59,489 nt of DNA from Microbacterium marinilacus (GCF_019753765.1 NZ_JAIJZW010000005.1:207595-267083); one strand, 5' to 3'; counted from the first letter of the stretch, positions 8,125-17,574 are shown. The notes: generated by a model from the sequence alone, not told the origin. Made by a program: numbers and translations.

Positions 8125-8814
8125 TTGGCCCAGCTTCTCGTATTGAGCTCCGCCCCTGGCGGAGGGCCCGTCCTGCCCGCCCTCGAGCTGCTGAGCCACC
8201 GGGTGCGGCAGATCCCCGCGGAGCCGGCGCAGCTCGTCAACGCCCCGAGCGCCGAGGTGATCTTCGTCGACGCGCGCATCGACCTGGTCGGCGCCAAGTC
8301 GCTCTGCAAGATCCTCAACACCACGGGCCTGGACGCGCCGCTGATCCTCGTCGTGACGGAGGGCGGCCTGACCGCCGTGTCGACCGACTGGGGCGTCGAC
8401 GACGTGATCCTGGTCACCGCGGGCCCCGCCGAGGTGGACGCCCGCGTGCGCCTCGCGATCGGGCGTCAGACCAGCGAGCAGGTGTCGACGCGGATCCAGA
8501 CCTCCGGCATCACGATCGACGAGTCGTCCTACTCCGCGAAGGTGCACGGCAAGCCGCTCGACCTCACGTACAAGGAGTTCCAGCTGCTGCACTTCTTCGC
8601 GACGCATCCGTCGCGGGTGTTCACGCGCGAGCAGCTGCTCAGCGAGGTGTGGGGCTACGACTACTTCGGCGGCACCCGCACGGTCGACGTCCATGTGCGG
8701 CGACTGCGCGCCAAGCTCGGCGACCTGGAGCAGCTGATCGGCACGGTGCGCAACGTGGGCTACCGGTTCAACGTCTACGAGGACGACCAGCTCCCCACGA
8801 CCTCGGGGTCCTGA
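8125..8814 (+). CDS. glnR: GlnR-type orphan OmpR regulator of nitrogen metabolism
   Basis: The 229-residue sequence matches actinobacterial GlnR along its length. A degenerate receiver domain (about residues 1-112) keeps D49 but lacks a normal acidic phosphorylation pocket. A winged-helix domain (about 130-215) contains the diagnostic [20 protein letters not shown] segment. GlnR works as a homodimer without a cognate kinase and controls glnA, amtB, nitrate and urea genes. The start is a TTG at 8125 with GAAAGGA (8112-8118) ideally placed; no usable ATG or GTG lies nearby. There is no kinase next to it. Its position beside ppk and pst places nitrogen and phosphate control together, as in Streptomyces. 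Confidence 0.9.
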   Translation: MAQLLVLSSAPGGGPVLPALELLSHRVRQIPAEPAQLVNAPSAEVIFVDARIDLVGAKSLCKILNTTGLDAPLILVVTEGGLTAVSTDWGVDDVILVTAGPAEVDARVRLAIGRQTSEQVSTRIQTSGITIDESSYSAKVHGKPLDLTYKEFQLLHFFATHPSRVFTREQLLSEVWGYDYFGGTRTVDVHVRRLRAKLGDLEQLIGTVRNVGYRFNVYEDDQLPTTSGS

Positions 8815-8851
8815 ACCGCCCGGAGACGGTCGACGGCCGGCGATGACGGCT

Positions 8852-8884
8852 GTTCACGCGCACGTCACGTGCCGGTGGCAGGAT
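8852..8884 (+). promoter_or_regulatory. Candidate PHO box and -10 element of ppk
   Basis: Two 11-bp units start at 8852 (GTTCACG) and 8863 (CGTCACG), followed by a -10-like CAGGAT at 8879-8884. The ATG of ppk lies exactly 6 bp after that hexamer. With transcription starting at the ATG, the repeats would cover about -39 to -22, where an OmpR-type activator replaces the -35 contact. Confidence 0.6.
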
Positions 8885-8890
8885 GGGCCC

Positions 8891-11068
8891 ATGATCGACT
8901 CCGCCATCGTGGACACCGGCATCGGGGACGCAGAGGACGACGACTTCGACGCCGCCGTCGAGGCGCCCGACGCCCAGCTGCCGGAGAACCGCTACCTCGA
9001 CCGCGAGCTCAGCTGGCTGTCGTTCAACCAGCGGGTGCTCGAGCTCGCCGAGGACCCGGCCGTCCCCGCTCTCGAGCGGGCGAACTTCCTCGCGATCTTC
9101 GCCAGCAACCTCGACGAGTTCTTCATGGTGCGCGTGGCGGGCCTCAAGCGCCGCATCGTCACGGGCCTGGCGGTGCCGACGAACGTGGGACGCCCGCCGG
9201 CCGAGGTGCTCGCCGGCATCTCGGAGGAGGCGCACGCGCTGCAGCTGCGGCACGCCACCGCGTGGGACGAGCACGTGCGCCCCGCGCTGTCCGAGGCGGG
9301 CATCGAGGTCGTCGGGTGGCCGGCCCTCGACGACGACGAGCGCCGGGCGATGTACGACTACTTCCAGGCGAAGGTCTTCCCGGTGCTGATGCCCCTGGCC
9401 GTCGACCCGGCGCACCCGTTCCCCTACATCTCGGGCCTGTCGCTCAACCTCGCCATCCGCATCCGCAACGCGCGCACCGGCCGACAGGAGTTCGCGCGGC
9501 TCAAGGTGCCGCCCATGCTGCCCCGCTTCGTCGAGGTGGCGGGCTCCACGGGCGAAAGCGTGCGTTACCTGCCGCTCGAGGAGCTCATCGCCGAGCACCT
9601 CGACGACCTCTTCCCCGGCATGGAGGTGCTCGACCACCACGCGTTCCGCCTGACGCGGAACGAGGACGTGGTGATCGAGGAGGACGAGTCGGAGAACCTG
9701 ATCCAGGCGCTCGAGGCCGAGCTGCTGCGGCGCCGCTTCGGGCCGCCGATCCGGCTCGAGATCACGGACGACATGGACGACGTCACGCTCGACCTGCTGA
9801 TCAAGGAGCTCGACATCACCGAGCAGGAGGTCTACCGCCTGCCCGGCCCGCTCGACCTGCGGGCGCTGTTCGGCCTCGCCCGCATCGACCGCCCCGAGCT
9901 GCACTACGCCCCGCACGTGCCCACCACGGCGCTGGCTTTCCAGTCGGCCGAGCAGTCGAGCACGGCGCGCGCCGACCTGTTCGCCGCGATCCGCAAGGGC
10001 GACGTGCTCGTGCACCACCCCTACGAGTCGTTCGCGACCAGCGTGCAGGCCTTCCTCGAGCAGGCGGCGAAGGACCCCCATGTGCTCGCGATCAAGCAGA
10101 CGCTGTACCGCACGTCGGGCGACAGCCCGATCGTGCAGGCCCTGATCGACGCGGCCGAGGCCGGCAAGCAGGTGCTCGCGCTGGTCGAGGTGAAGGCCCG
10201 GTTCGACGAGGCCAACAACATCGTGTGGGCGCGCAAGCTCGAGAAGGCCGGAGTGCACGTGGTGTACGGCCTCGTGGGCCTCAAGACGCACTGCAAGCTG
10301 GCGCTGGTGATCCGCGAGGAGAAGGGCGAGCTGCGCCACTACAGCCACGTCGGCACCGGCAACTACAACCCCAAGACGAGCCGCCTGTACGAGGACTTCG
10401 GGCTGTTCACGACCGATCCGCAGGTCGGCCGCGACCTGACGAGGCTGTTCAACGAGCTCAGCGGCTACGCGATCGAGAAGAAGTTCAAGCGGCTGCTCGT
10501 CGCCCCGCTGCACCTGCGCAAGGGCCTCGTCCGGCTGATCGACCGCGAGCGCCGCCACGCCCTCGACGGGAAGCCCGCGAGCGTGCGCATCAAGGTCAAC
10601 TCGATGGTCGACGAGCAGATCATCGACGCCCTCTACCGCGCGAGCATCGCGGGCGTGAAGGTGGACGTGTGGGTGCGCGGCATCTGCTCGCTGCGCACCG
10701 ACCTGCCGGGGGTGAGCGACAACATCACCGTGCGGTCGATCCTGGGCCGCTACCTCGAGCACTCGCGCATCTTCGCGTTCGAGAACGACGGCGACCCCGA
10801 GGTGTACATCGGCAGCGCCGACATGATGCACCGCAACCTCGACCGCCGTGTCGAGGCGCTGGTGCGCGTCGTGGCCCCCAAGCACGTCCGCGAGCTGCTG
10901 ACGCTGTTCGACGTCGCGATGGACGCGGGGACGAGCTCGTGGCACCTCGGCGAGAACGGCACATGGACGCGGCACAGCGTCGACGAGGACGGCAAGCCGC
11001 TCACCGACCTGCAGGACCGCCGGATGAGCGCGGTGCGCCGCCGCCGTCAGGCGCGCGTCAGCCGATGA
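8891..11068 (+). CDS. ppk: Polyphosphate kinase 1
   Basis: This 725-residue enzyme reversibly polymerises ATP gamma-phosphate into polyphosphate. The N, H, C1 and C2 domains of PPK1 are recognisable. The N-terminus shows the typical [17 protein letters not shown] and [15 protein letters not shown] blocks. The catalytic phosphohistidine region contains KTHCK (H467) and [13 protein letters not shown] (H486), spaced 19 residues apart as in E. coli H435/H454. An in-frame ATG at 8843 lies upstream of the PHO box, so the ATG at 8891 is preferred. The stop overlaps the start of the Nudix gene (ATGA). Phosphate-starvation control by RegX3 is likely from the upstream repeats. Confidence 0.96.
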   Translation: MIDSAIVDTGIGDAEDDDFDAAVEAPDAQLPENRYLDRELSWLSFNQRVLELAEDPAVPALERANFLAIFASNLDEFFMVRVAGLKRRIVTGLAVPTNVGRPPAEVLAGISEEAHALQLRHATAWDEHVRPALSEAGIEVVGWPALDDDERRAMYDYFQAKVFPVLMPLAVDPAHPFPYISGLSLNLAIRIRNARTGRQEFARLKVPPMLPRFVEVAGSTGESVRYLPLEELIAEHLDDLFPGMEVLDHHAFRLTRNEDVVIEEDESENLIQALEAELLRRRFGPPIRLEITDDMDDVTLDLLIKELDITEQEVYRLPGPLDLRALFGLARIDRPELHYAPHVPTTALAFQSAEQSSTARADLFAAIRKGDVLVHHPYESFATSVQAFLEQAAKDPHVLAIKQTLYRTSGDSPIVQALIDAAEAGKQVLALVEVKARFDEANNIVWARKLEKAGVHVVYGLVGLKTHCKLALVIREEKGELRHYSHVGTGNYNPKTSRLYEDFGLFTTDPQVGRDLTRLFNELSGYAIEKKFKRLLVAPLHLRKGLVRLIDRERRHALDGKPASVRIKVNSMVDEQIIDALYRASIAGVKVDVWVRGICSLRTDLPGVSDNITVRSILGRYLEHSRIFAFENDGDPEVYIGSADMMHRNLDRRVEALVRVVAPKHVRELLTLFDVAMDAGTSSWHLGENGTWTRHSVDEDGKPLTDLQDRRMSAVRRRRQARVSR

Positions 11069-12006
11069 CGGCGAAGGTCGCCGTCTATGCCGCGGGAGGG
11101 GTCGTCTGGCGCGTCGTCGACGGCAAGCTGCGGGTGCTGCTCGTCCACCGGACCAAGTACCGCGACCTGACCCTGCCGAAGGGCAAGGTCGATCCCGGCG
11201 AGATGCTCGCCGAGACGGCGGTGCGCGAGATCTTCGAGGAGACCGGCATCCGGACGGCGCTGGGCGCGCCCCTCGGCGTCTCGCACTACAGTCTGCCGAG
11301 CGGCCGGCAGAAGATCGTGCACTACTGGGCGGCGGAGGCCACCGAGGCGGCGATCCGAGAGAGCGCGTTCGTGCCAGGCCCCGAGATCGCCGCGATCGAG
11401 TGGGTGAGCCTCAAGAAGGCGCACGCGCGGCTCAGCTACCCGGTCGACGTGGAGATCCTCGAGCACTTCGAGAGGCTCGTCGACGACGGCGTGCTGCACA
11501 CCTTCCCGGTGATCGCGCTGCGCCATGGCAAGGCCGTCGCGCGCGACGAGTGGAGCGGCCCCGACGCCGCGCGCCCGCTCCAGCCGCGGGGCAAGGAGCA
11601 GGCGAAGGCGATCGTCGGCGCGCTGCGCGCGTTCGGCGTCCGGCGCATCGTCTCGAGCACCGCCGTGCGCTGCGTCAAGACGGTGGCGCCGCTGTCGAAG
11701 GCCCTCGGCCGCCGCATCGACGAGACCGACCTGATCAGCCAAGACGCGTGGGAGGACGGCGCCGCCGACGTGCGGGACGTCGTCGGCCGGCGCGTGCGCG
11801 CCGGCAAGCCGGCGGTGCTGTGCAGCCACGGTCCCGTGCTGCCCGACATCCTCTCCGAGCTCGCCCTCGCGACCGGGACCCTGCGCGGCTCGTATCTGTC
11901 CGACGCCGCGGCGCTGGAGACGGGCGCGTTCAGCGTCGCCCACCTGTCGGCGACCAATCCCGGATCCGGGATCGTCGCGATCGAGACCCACGCACCCAAG
12001 GTGTGA
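11065..12006 (+). CDS. mutT1: Nudix hydrolase fused to a histidine phosphatase domain (MutT1-like)
   Basis: This 313-residue two-domain protein has an N-terminal Nudix domain (about residues 1-135). It carries the full box G-x5-E-x7-REIFEETGI from G40 to I62. The C-terminal histidine-phosphatase domain (about 145-305) has the catalytic LRHGK at 152-156. This architecture is MutT1 of Mycobacterium, which hydrolyses 8-oxo-dGTP/GTP and dinucleoside polyphosphates. The ATG overlaps the ppk stop, so it is translated with polyphosphate kinase. Coupling suggests a link between polyphosphate and nucleotide-pool sanitation (inference). The paralogous single-domain MutT proteins lack the second domain. 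Confidence 0.9.
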   Translation: MTAKVAVYAAGGVVWRVVDGKLRVLLVHRTKYRDLTLPKGKVDPGEMLAETAVREIFEETGIRTALGAPLGVSHYSLPSGRQKIVHYWAAEATEAAIRESAFVPGPEIAAIEWVSLKKAHARLSYPVDVEILEHFERLVDDGVLHTFPVIALRHGKAVARDEWSGPDAARPLQPRGKEQAKAIVGALRAFGVRRIVSSTAVRCVKTVAPLSKALGRRIDETDLISQDAWEDGAADVRDVVGRRVRAGKPAVLCSHGPVLPDILSELALATGTLRGSYLSDAAALETGAFSVAHLSATNPGSGIVAIETHAPKV

Positions 12007-12060
12007 GCCCGCTGTGCGACGCCTGCGCGTTCCCAGCGCTCAGGCGGATCGATGCACGCA

Positions 12061-12078
12061 GTTCACCTGCTGTTCACC
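12061..12078 (+). promoter_or_regulatory. Candidate PHO box upstream of pstS
   Basis: Two perfect GTTCACC heptamers start at 12061 and 12072, spaced exactly 11 bp. This is the canonical PhoP/RegX3 direct-repeat unit. A weaker third unit may start at 12083 (CACC only). A possible -10, TACGGT, lies at 12110-12115, about 60 bp before the pstS start. Confidence 0.75.
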
Positions 12079-12176
12079 GGCGCACCGCAGTCTCGTCACT
12101 GCCCTCTCCTACGGTCACGATGTGCCCTGCGACCCGGCGGGGACGTCCCTGAATCCCTGATCGAAACGGATACACA

Positions 12177-13295
12177 GTGAAGATCGCTCGTTTCACCCGC
12201 ATCGCCGCACTCGGTGCCGTCGCCGCCTTCGCCCTCGCCGGTTGCGCGGCCAACGAGGCTCCGGCCGGCAACGGCGACAGCAGCGCGCCCGCCGACGGCG
12301 GCTCGTCGCTCAGCGGCACCATCAGCGCCACGGGCGCGTCCTCGCAGGGCAGCGCGCAGGAGGCCTGGGTCGCCGCGTTCCAGACCGCCAACGGCGACGT
12401 GACCGTCAACTACAACCCGACCGGCTCGGGCGTGGGCCGCGAGAACTTCATCTCGGGCGCCGCCAACTCGAACTTCATCGGCTCGGACCGCGCGTTCAAC
12501 GACGAGGAGATCGCCGCCGGCGGCTTCGGCGCCTGCGTCACCGACGACATCGTCGAGGTGCCCGCCTACATCTCGCCCGTCGCCATCGCGTTCAACCTCG
12601 ACGGCGTCGACACGCTGAACCTGGACGCCGCGACGATCGCCGGCATCTTCTCCGGTGAGATCGACAACTGGAACGACGACGCCATCGCCTCCCAGAACGA
12701 GGGCGTGGAGCTGCCCGACCAGGCCATCACCCCCGTCTTCCGTTCCGACCCCTCGGGCACGCAGGAGACCTTCACCTCGTACCTCGAGGCGACCGCGCCC
12801 GACGTGTGGACGGACGAGGCCTCGGACGAGTGGCCGCTGGACATCGGCGAGGGCGCCCAGGGCACCTCGGGCGTGAAGCAGGCCATCTCGGCCGGCGCCG
12901 GCTACATCGGCTTCCTCGACGCGTCGCAGGCCGACGGCCTGGGCCAGACCGCCGTGAAGGTCGGCGACGAGTACGTGCCGTACTCGGCCGACGCCGCCGC
13001 CGCGCTCGTCGAGGCCTCGCCGCTCGTCGAGGGCCGCTCGGACCACGACCTCGCCTTCGAGGTCGACGCGGCCGCCGCGCCCGACGGCTCGTACCCGATC
13101 GCCCTGGTCAGCTACCTGATCGCCTGCACCGAGTACGAGGACCCGGAGGTCGCCACCCTCGTCAAGGAGTACATCGGCTTCGTGACCTCGACCGAGGGCC
13201 AGGAGATCGCCGCCGAGGCCGCGGGCAGCGCCCCGCTCTCGTCGGGCCTGCAGGAGCAGATCTCGACCGCCCTCGAGGCGATCCAGGTCGGCTGA
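12177..13295 (+). CDS. pstS: Phosphate ABC transporter substrate-binding lipoprotein PstS
   Basis: This 372-residue secreted lipoprotein starts at a GTG. The signal peptide is MKIARF..., and the lipobox ends LAGC with acylated C23. A Gly/Ser/Asp-rich linker follows, then the PBP-like fold with phosphate-binding segments such as ATGASSQGSAQEAW, FIGSDRAFNDEE and RSDPSGTQETFTSYL. It is tethered outside the membrane and delivers phosphate to PstCA. It is first in pstSCAB, downstream of a PHO box. A 15-bp stem-loop separates it from pstC, as expected if more PstS than permease is made. Confidence 0.97.
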   Translation: MKIARFTRIAALGAVAAFALAGCAANEAPAGNGDSSAPADGGSSLSGTISATGASSQGSAQEAWVAAFQTANGDVTVNYNPTGSGVGRENFISGAANSNFIGSDRAFNDEEIAAGGFGACVTDDIVEVPAYISPVAIAFNLDGVDTLNLDAATIAGIFSGEIDNWNDDAIASQNEGVELPDQAITPVFRSDPSGTQETFTSYLEATAPDVWTDEASDEWPLDIGEGAQGTSGVKQAISAGAGYIGFLDASQADGLGQTAVKVGDEYVPYSADAAAALVEASPLVEGRSDHDLAFEVDAAAAPDGSYPIALVSYLIACTEYEDPEVATLVKEYIGFVTSTEGQEIAAEAAGSAPLSSGLQEQISTALEAIQVG

Positions 13296-13330
13296 TCCCC
13301 TCCGGATCGACCATCTCCGAGCGATAGCGA

Positions 13331-13379
13331 CGGTGCCCTCGCGCTGACCCCCTGTGGGATCCTGAGCGCGAGGGCACCG
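13331..13379 (+). terminator. Stem-loop between pstS and pstC (partial terminator or processing site)
   Basis: A perfect 15-bp stem (13331-13345 with 13365-13379) encloses a 19-nt loop in the 140-bp pstS-pstC gap. No U-run follows, so some read-through into pstCAB is likely. Such a structure would raise pstS mRNA relative to the permease genes. Confidence 0.6.
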
Positions 13380-13435
13380 GCGCGTCGCCGACAAGACGCA
13401 CAGAGCACGACCCAGCATCCGAGGAGCGGGAGCGC

Positions 13436-14422
13436 ATGACCACGACCACGACGGAGCCCGGCACCCCCGCCGGCGCGCCCGCGGGCACACCGGAGCCGCC
13501 GCGAAGGGCCGTGCAGCGGCCCGGCGATCGCATCTTCTCAGGCACCGCGCTCGGCGCGGGCACCACCATCCTGATCACCCTCGCCGCCGTCGCCGTGTTC
13601 CTGGTCGTGCAGTCGCTGCCCGCGTTCAGCGGCGACACCTCGGACAACCACATCCTGCGCGGCGAGTCGTTCCTGAGCTACGTGTGGCCCTTCGTCTTCG
13701 GCACCATCTGGGCCGCGGCGATCGCCCTCGTCGTGGCCACGCCGATCGCGATCGGCATCGCGCTGTTCATCTCGCACTACGCGCCGCGCCGCCTCGCCGC
13801 GGTGCTCGGCTACGTGATCGACCTGCTCGCCGCGGTGCCGTCGGTCGTCTTCGGCCTCTGGGGCGGTCTCACGTTCGCGCCGATGCTCGTGCCGTTCTAC
13901 ACCTGGCTGAACACCTACCTCGGCTGGATCCCGCTGTTCAGCGGCCAGCCGTCCGGCACCGGCAAGACCATCCTGACCGCCTCGCTCGTGCTCGCCGTGA
14001 TGATCCTGCCGATCATGACCGCCATCTGCCGCGAGGTCTTCCTGCAGACCCCGAAGCTGCACGAGGAGGCCGCGCTGGCGCTCGGCGCCACGCGCTGGGA
14101 GATGATCAAGATGGCGGTGCTGCCGTTCGCCCGCAGCGGCATGGTGTCGGCGGCGATGCTCGCGCTCGGCCGCGCGCTCGGCGAGACGATGGCCGTGACC
14201 ATGGTGCTCTCGCCGCTCGGCCTCGTCACCTTCGAGCTGCTCACCTCCACGAACCCGACGACCATCCCCGCCAACATCGCGCTGCGGTTCCCCGAGGCGC
14301 ATGACACCGGCATCAGCACGCTGATCGCCACCGGCCTGATCCTGTTCATCGTGACCTTCGCGGTCAACGCCGTGGCGCGCTGGATCGTCTCGCGCCGCGC
14401 CGAGTTCTCGGGAGCGAACTGA
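13436..14422 (+). CDS. pstC: Phosphate ABC transporter permease PstC
   Basis: This 328-residue permease has six predicted transmembrane helices after a Pro/Thr-rich cytosolic N-terminus. The EAA-type coupling loop is present ([21 protein letters not shown]), and the [11 protein letters not shown] segment is typical of PstC. It pairs with PstA in the membrane. Its stop overlaps the pstA start by 1 nt (TGATG). Confidence 0.96.
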   Translation: MTTTTTEPGTPAGAPAGTPEPPRRAVQRPGDRIFSGTALGAGTTILITLAAVAVFLVVQSLPAFSGDTSDNHILRGESFLSYVWPFVFGTIWAAAIALVVATPIAIGIALFISHYAPRRLAAVLGYVIDLLAAVPSVVFGLWGGLTFAPMLVPFYTWLNTYLGWIPLFSGQPSGTGKTILTASLVLAVMILPIMTAICREVFLQTPKLHEEAALALGATRWEMIKMAVLPFARSGMVSAAMLALGRALGETMAVTMVLSPLGLVTFELLTSTNPTTIPANIALRFPEAHDTGISTLIATGLILFIVTFAVNAVARWIVSRRAEFSGAN

Positions 14423-15510
14423 TGTCCGCCGCCACCGCCGTCGCCTCCCCGCAGAAGGTGTCGCTGACCACCGGGCGCCTGCCCCGGTGGGCCCCCTGGG
14501 CGCTGCTCGGCTTCGCCCTGTTCGTCACGTTCGTGCTGTTCGCGTTCCTCAACATGGGCGGCGACGTCGCCGACTTCAACATCGTCGGCGCCCTGTTCAC
14601 GGGGATGCTGCTCTACATGGTCGTCATCACGGTCGTCTCGAGCATCGCCGAGAGCCGACGCCACGCGGTCGACCGCCTCATGACGGCCCTCGTCTCCACG
14701 GCGTTCGTGATCGCGCTGCTGCCGCTCGTCTCGGTGCTGTTCACCGTCGTCGTCGCGGGCCTGCAGCGCTTCGACCCGACCTTCTTCAGCTGGACGATGC
14801 GCAACGTCGTCGGCGAGGGCGGCGGCGCCGTCCACGCCATCTGGGGCACCGTGCTGATCACGCTCGGCGCCACGGTGATCGCGGTGCCGATCGGCCTGAT
14901 GACGTCGATCTACCTCGTCGAGTACGGGCGCGGACGCATCGCGCGCGCCATCACGTTCCTCGTGGACGTGATGACCGGCATCCCGTCGATCGTCGCCGGT
15001 CTGTTCATCTACGCGGTGTTCTCGCTGGTCGTCGGCCCCGGCGTCTCGCTCGGCATCATGGGCTCGCTCGCGCTGGCGGTGCTGATGATCCCGGTCGTCG
15101 TGCGCGGCAGCGAGGAGATGCTGCGCATCGTGCCGAACGAGCTGCGCGAGGCCTCCTTCGCCCTCGGCGTGCCGAAGTGGCTGACGATCGTGAAGGTCGT
15201 GCTGCCCACATCGATCGCGGGCATCATGACCAGCGTCATGCTGGCGATCTCCCGCGTCATCGGCGAGACCGCTCCCCTGCTGCTCACCGCGGGCTTCACG
15301 CAGAGCCTCAACACCAACCTGTTCGACGGCCCGATGATGACGCTGCCGGTGTTCGCGTACAACTCGTACATGAACCAGGGCACGACGCCGGACGCGTCCG
15401 TCGCCCGGGCATGGGCGGCCGCGCTGACCCTGATCCTGATCGTCATGGTGCTCAACCTGCTCGCGCGGCTGATCGCCAAGGTCTTCGCGCCGAAGATGAC
15501 CGGGCGCTGA
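14422..15510 (+). CDS. pstA: Phosphate ABC transporter permease PstA
   Basis: This is a 362-residue permease. Three N-terminal hydrophobic helices (about residues 20-110) precede the standard six-helix PstA core. The core contains the coupling loop [23 protein letters not shown] and the [15 protein letters not shown] signature. The extended N-terminus is common in Actinobacteria. The ATG overlaps the last base of the pstC stop codon. Confidence 0.96.
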   Translation: MSAATAVASPQKVSLTTGRLPRWAPWALLGFALFVTFVLFAFLNMGGDVADFNIVGALFTGMLLYMVVITVVSSIAESRRHAVDRLMTALVSTAFVIALLPLVSVLFTVVVAGLQRFDPTFFSWTMRNVVGEGGGAVHAIWGTVLITLGATVIAVPIGLMTSIYLVEYGRGRIARAITFLVDVMTGIPSIVAGLFIYAVFSLVVGPGVSLGIMGSLALAVLMIPVVVRGSEEMLRIVPNELREASFALGVPKWLTIVKVVLPTSIAGIMTSVMLAISRVIGETAPLLLTAGFTQSLNTNLFDGPMMTLPVFAYNSYMNQGTTPDASVARAWAAALTLILIVMVLNLLARLIAKVFAPKMTGR

Positions 15511-15563
15511 GCCCTCGACCCGAACGAACTCTCAGAGACTTCTCCACCCAGAAAGGGACCCAG

Positions 15564-16343
15564 GTGTCCAAGAGCATCGAAGTCAACGACCTCAACGTGT
15601 ACTACGGCGACTTCCTCGCCGTCGAGGGCGTCTCCATCGACATCCAGCCGCGCACGGTGACCGCGTTCATCGGGCCGTCGGGCTGCGGCAAGTCGACGTT
15701 CCTGCGCACGCTGAACCGGATGCACGAGGTCATCCCGGGCGCCTACGTGCAGGGCGAGGTGCTGCTCGACGGGCAGAACCTGTACGGCTCGGGCGTCGAC
15801 CCGGTGCTCGTGCGCCGCCAGGTGGGCATGGTGTTCCAGCGCCCGAACCCCTTCCCGACCATGTCGATCCGCGAGAACGTGCTGGCCGGCGTCACGCTCA
15901 ACAACAAGCGCATCTCGAAGGGCGACGCCGACGACCTCGTCGAGAAGTCGCTGCGCGGCGCGAACCTCTGGAACGAGGTCAAGGACCGCCTGGACCGCCC
16001 CGGCTCGGGGCTGTCGGGCGGCCAGCAGCAGCGCCTGTGCATCGCCCGCACCATCGCGGTGTCGCCGCAGGTGATCCTGATGGACGAGCCCTGCTCGGCC
16101 CTGGACCCGATCTCGACGTTCGCGATCGAGGAGCTCATCTCGGAGCTGAAGAACGACTACACGGTGGTGATCGTGACGCACAACATGCAGCAGGCGTCGC
16201 GCGTGAGCGACAAGACCGCGTTCTTCAACATCGCGGGCACCGGCAAGCCGGGCAAGCTGATCGAGTACGACACCACGTCGACGATCTTCACGACGCCCTC
16301 GGTGCAGGCCACCGAGGACTACGTCTCGGGCCGCTTCGGCTGA
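15564..16343 (+). CDS. pstB: Phosphate ABC transporter ATP-binding protein PstB
   Basis: This 259-residue ATPase has Walker A GPSGCGKS (residues 37-44), Q-loop ([12 protein letters not shown]), signature LSGGQQQR, Walker B VILMDEP and the H-loop VTHNMQQA. It energises PstCA and is the contact point for PhoU. It starts at a GTG (15564) with GAAAGGGA correctly spaced. A perfect UUCG-loop terminator follows. Confidence 0.97.
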   Translation: MSKSIEVNDLNVYYGDFLAVEGVSIDIQPRTVTAFIGPSGCGKSTFLRTLNRMHEVIPGAYVQGEVLLDGQNLYGSGVDPVLVRRQVGMVFQRPNPFPTMSIRENVLAGVTLNNKRISKGDADDLVEKSLRGANLWNEVKDRLDRPGSGLSGGQQQRLCIARTIAVSPQVILMDEPCSALDPISTFAIEELISELKNDYTVVIVTHNMQQASRVSDKTAFFNIAGTGKPGKLIEYDTTSTIFTTPSVQATEDYVSGRFG

Positions 16344-16356
16344 TCCGCCGCCCGCA

Positions 16357-16394
16357 CGCGAGACGGCCCCTCCTTCGGGAGGGGCCGTCTCGCG
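16357..16394. terminator. Terminator of the pst operon, UUCG tetraloop
   Basis: A perfect 17-bp stem (16357-16373 with 16378-16394) is closed by the stable TTCG tetraloop. It lies between the convergent pstB and pabC 3' ends and can serve both. Confidence 0.85.
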
Positions 16395-16409
16395 TCGTGT
16401 CGGGAGCGC

Positions 16410-17306
16410 TCAGTCGCGCGGGCTCAGCAGGTAGGCGTTCATCGCCGCGGTGAGCTCGGCGTCGACGGGCAGGTCCGCTCCGTCGAGGTGCGTGACCGGG
16501 GCGGCCAGGCGCACGCTCGAGACCAGCCACATCGCATCGGCGTCGGCGAGGGCGGCAGCCGGGAGGTGCTCGTAGCCCGTCGAGTGGCCGTTGTCCTCGA
16601 GCCAGTCGAAGACGCTCAGCTGCGTGGTGCCGTGCAGGATGCCGCCGGTGGGCTCGGGCGTCACGAAGGTGTCCCCGCGGCGGACGATCACGGACGCCGT
16701 GGGCGCCTCCAGCACGTAGCCGTCGGTGGTGAGGAAGATCGCGTCGTCCGCGCCGCGGCGGCGCGCCTCGCGCAGCGCCGCCATGTTGACGGCGTAGGAG
16801 AGGGTCTTCGCCCCCAGCAGCAGCCACGGTGCGCGGGACGCCGCCCCGCTGTCCAGGCCGCGGTCGAGCGTGACGGCCCTCACACCGGTCGTCCTCGCGC
16901 CGCTCATGTCGGCCACCGGTGACGCGGTCGCCCAGGCGGTCGGGCCCTCCAGCCCGGTGGCCGCGCGCTCGACGCCGCGGCTCAGGATCAGCTTGATCGC
17001 GCTCTCCCCCGCCGGGCACTCGGCCGCGGCGCGGTCGACCGCCGCGTGCCACTGCGCGGCGTTCGGCGCCGGCAGATCGCACAGGCTCGCCGAGTGCGCC
17101 AGGCGCGCGATGTGGGCCTCCACCTCCTGCGGATGCCCGTCGACGACGCCGATGGTCTCGAAGATGCCGTCGCCGCGCTGCGTGCTCAGCTCGCCCACGC
17201 TCAGCGCGGGGGCGTCGGGATCGATGACCGAGAGGGTGTCGGCGAAGTCGGATCGGGGGTCGTCGGCCGCGACAGGGGCGACGATCAGGGCGAAGCGCCA
17301 GCTCAT
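16410..17306 (-). CDS. pabC: Class IV aminotransferase, probable aminodeoxychorismate lyase
   Basis: This 298-residue PLP enzyme of fold type IV has its Schiff-base lysine in GAKTLSYAVN (K167). The EAPTASVIVRRGD and GGILHGTTQ segments hold the phosphate and cofactor. Family members include PabC (p-aminobenzoate for folate), branched-chain and D-amino acid aminotransferases. Overall length and the short-loop pattern favour PabC, but no pabA/pabB genes lie nearby, so specificity is inferred. A TAGGCT element sits exactly 6 bp before the ATG, predicting a leaderless mRNA. Confidence 0.82.
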   Translation of the reverse strand: MSWRFALIVAPVAADDPRSDFADTLSVIDPDAPALSVGELSTQRGDGIFETIGVVDGHPQEVEAHIARLAHSASLCDLPAPNAAQWHAAVDRAAAECPAGESAIKLILSRGVERAATGLEGPTAWATASPVADMSGARTTGVRAVTLDRGLDSGAASRAPWLLLGAKTLSYAVNMAALREARRRGADDAIFLTTDGYVLEAPTASVIVRRGDTFVTPEPTGGILHGTTQLSVFDWLEDNGHSTGYEHLPAAALADADAMWLVSSVRLAAPVTHLDGADLPVDAELTAAMNAYLLSPRD

Positions 17307-17312
17307 GGCACG

Positions 17313-17318
17313 AGCCTA
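17313..17318 (-). promoter_or_regulatory. -10 element of a probable leaderless promoter for pabC
   Basis: TAGGCT on the minus strand lies exactly 6 bp from the pabC ATG. It lies about 35 bp from the divergent -10 of the candidate small RNA at 17350. Confidence 0.55.
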
Positions 17319-17349
17319 TGCCCGGGAATGCCCGGCGGCCCGCCGCCGT

Positions 17350-17355
17350 TACACT
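17350..17355 (+). promoter_or_regulatory. Putative -10 element of the candidate small RNA
   Basis: TACACT fits the TANNNT pattern used elsewhere in the window. It sits 7 bp before the 5' arm of the structured RNA. No convincing -35 element is visible. Confidence 0.4.
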
Positions 17356-17357
17356 GG

Positions 17358-17450
17358 ATCAGCCGGGCCGCAGCAAACCCCGGGCTCCAATATTCGCCGC
17401 TCCGAGCGGCCTCGCGCCGAGAGGCGTTTCTGCGGTCCGGCTTTCTTCTT
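17358..17450 (+). ncRNA. Candidate structured small RNA with intrinsic terminator
   Basis: The 268-bp gap between pabC and the next gene has no ORF in register but folds well on the plus strand. The 12-nt arm GCCGGGCCGCAG (17362-17373) pairs with CTGCGGTCCGGC (17430-17441), with a single G-U pair. Between them are a GCCGCT/AGCGGC hairpin and a GCCTC/GAGGC hairpin. The closing helix is followed by the U-rich run TTTCTTCTT (17442-17450), as in an intrinsic terminator. A TACACT -10 lies just upstream. It lacks the SRP GGAAG core, tmRNA ends and the C-rich loops of 6C RNA, so the family is unknown. The minus-strand reading has no U-run. Confidence 0.45.
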
Positions 17451-17574
17451 GCCCGCCGGATGGCGCCCTGTGCCTGGCCGCCGGCCGGCATCACCCGCGG
17501 AGATCTGCTCGGACGCGGAGGAACGGGCGAGGATCGCCCCGCGGACACGCGGATCTCCGCCCTTCGCGCAGGCG

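Noticed and set aside
8843..8890. Longer start for ppk at the ATG 8843
   Set aside because: The extension would be translated through the PHO-box repeats and the -10 element, and it has no ribosome binding site. The ATG at 8891 fits the leaderless spacing.
17358..17450. SRP RNA, tmRNA or 6C RNA as the identity of the small RNA candidate
   Set aside because: The GGAAG-type SRP core, the tRNA-like ends of tmRNA and the C-rich paired loops of 6C RNA are all absent.
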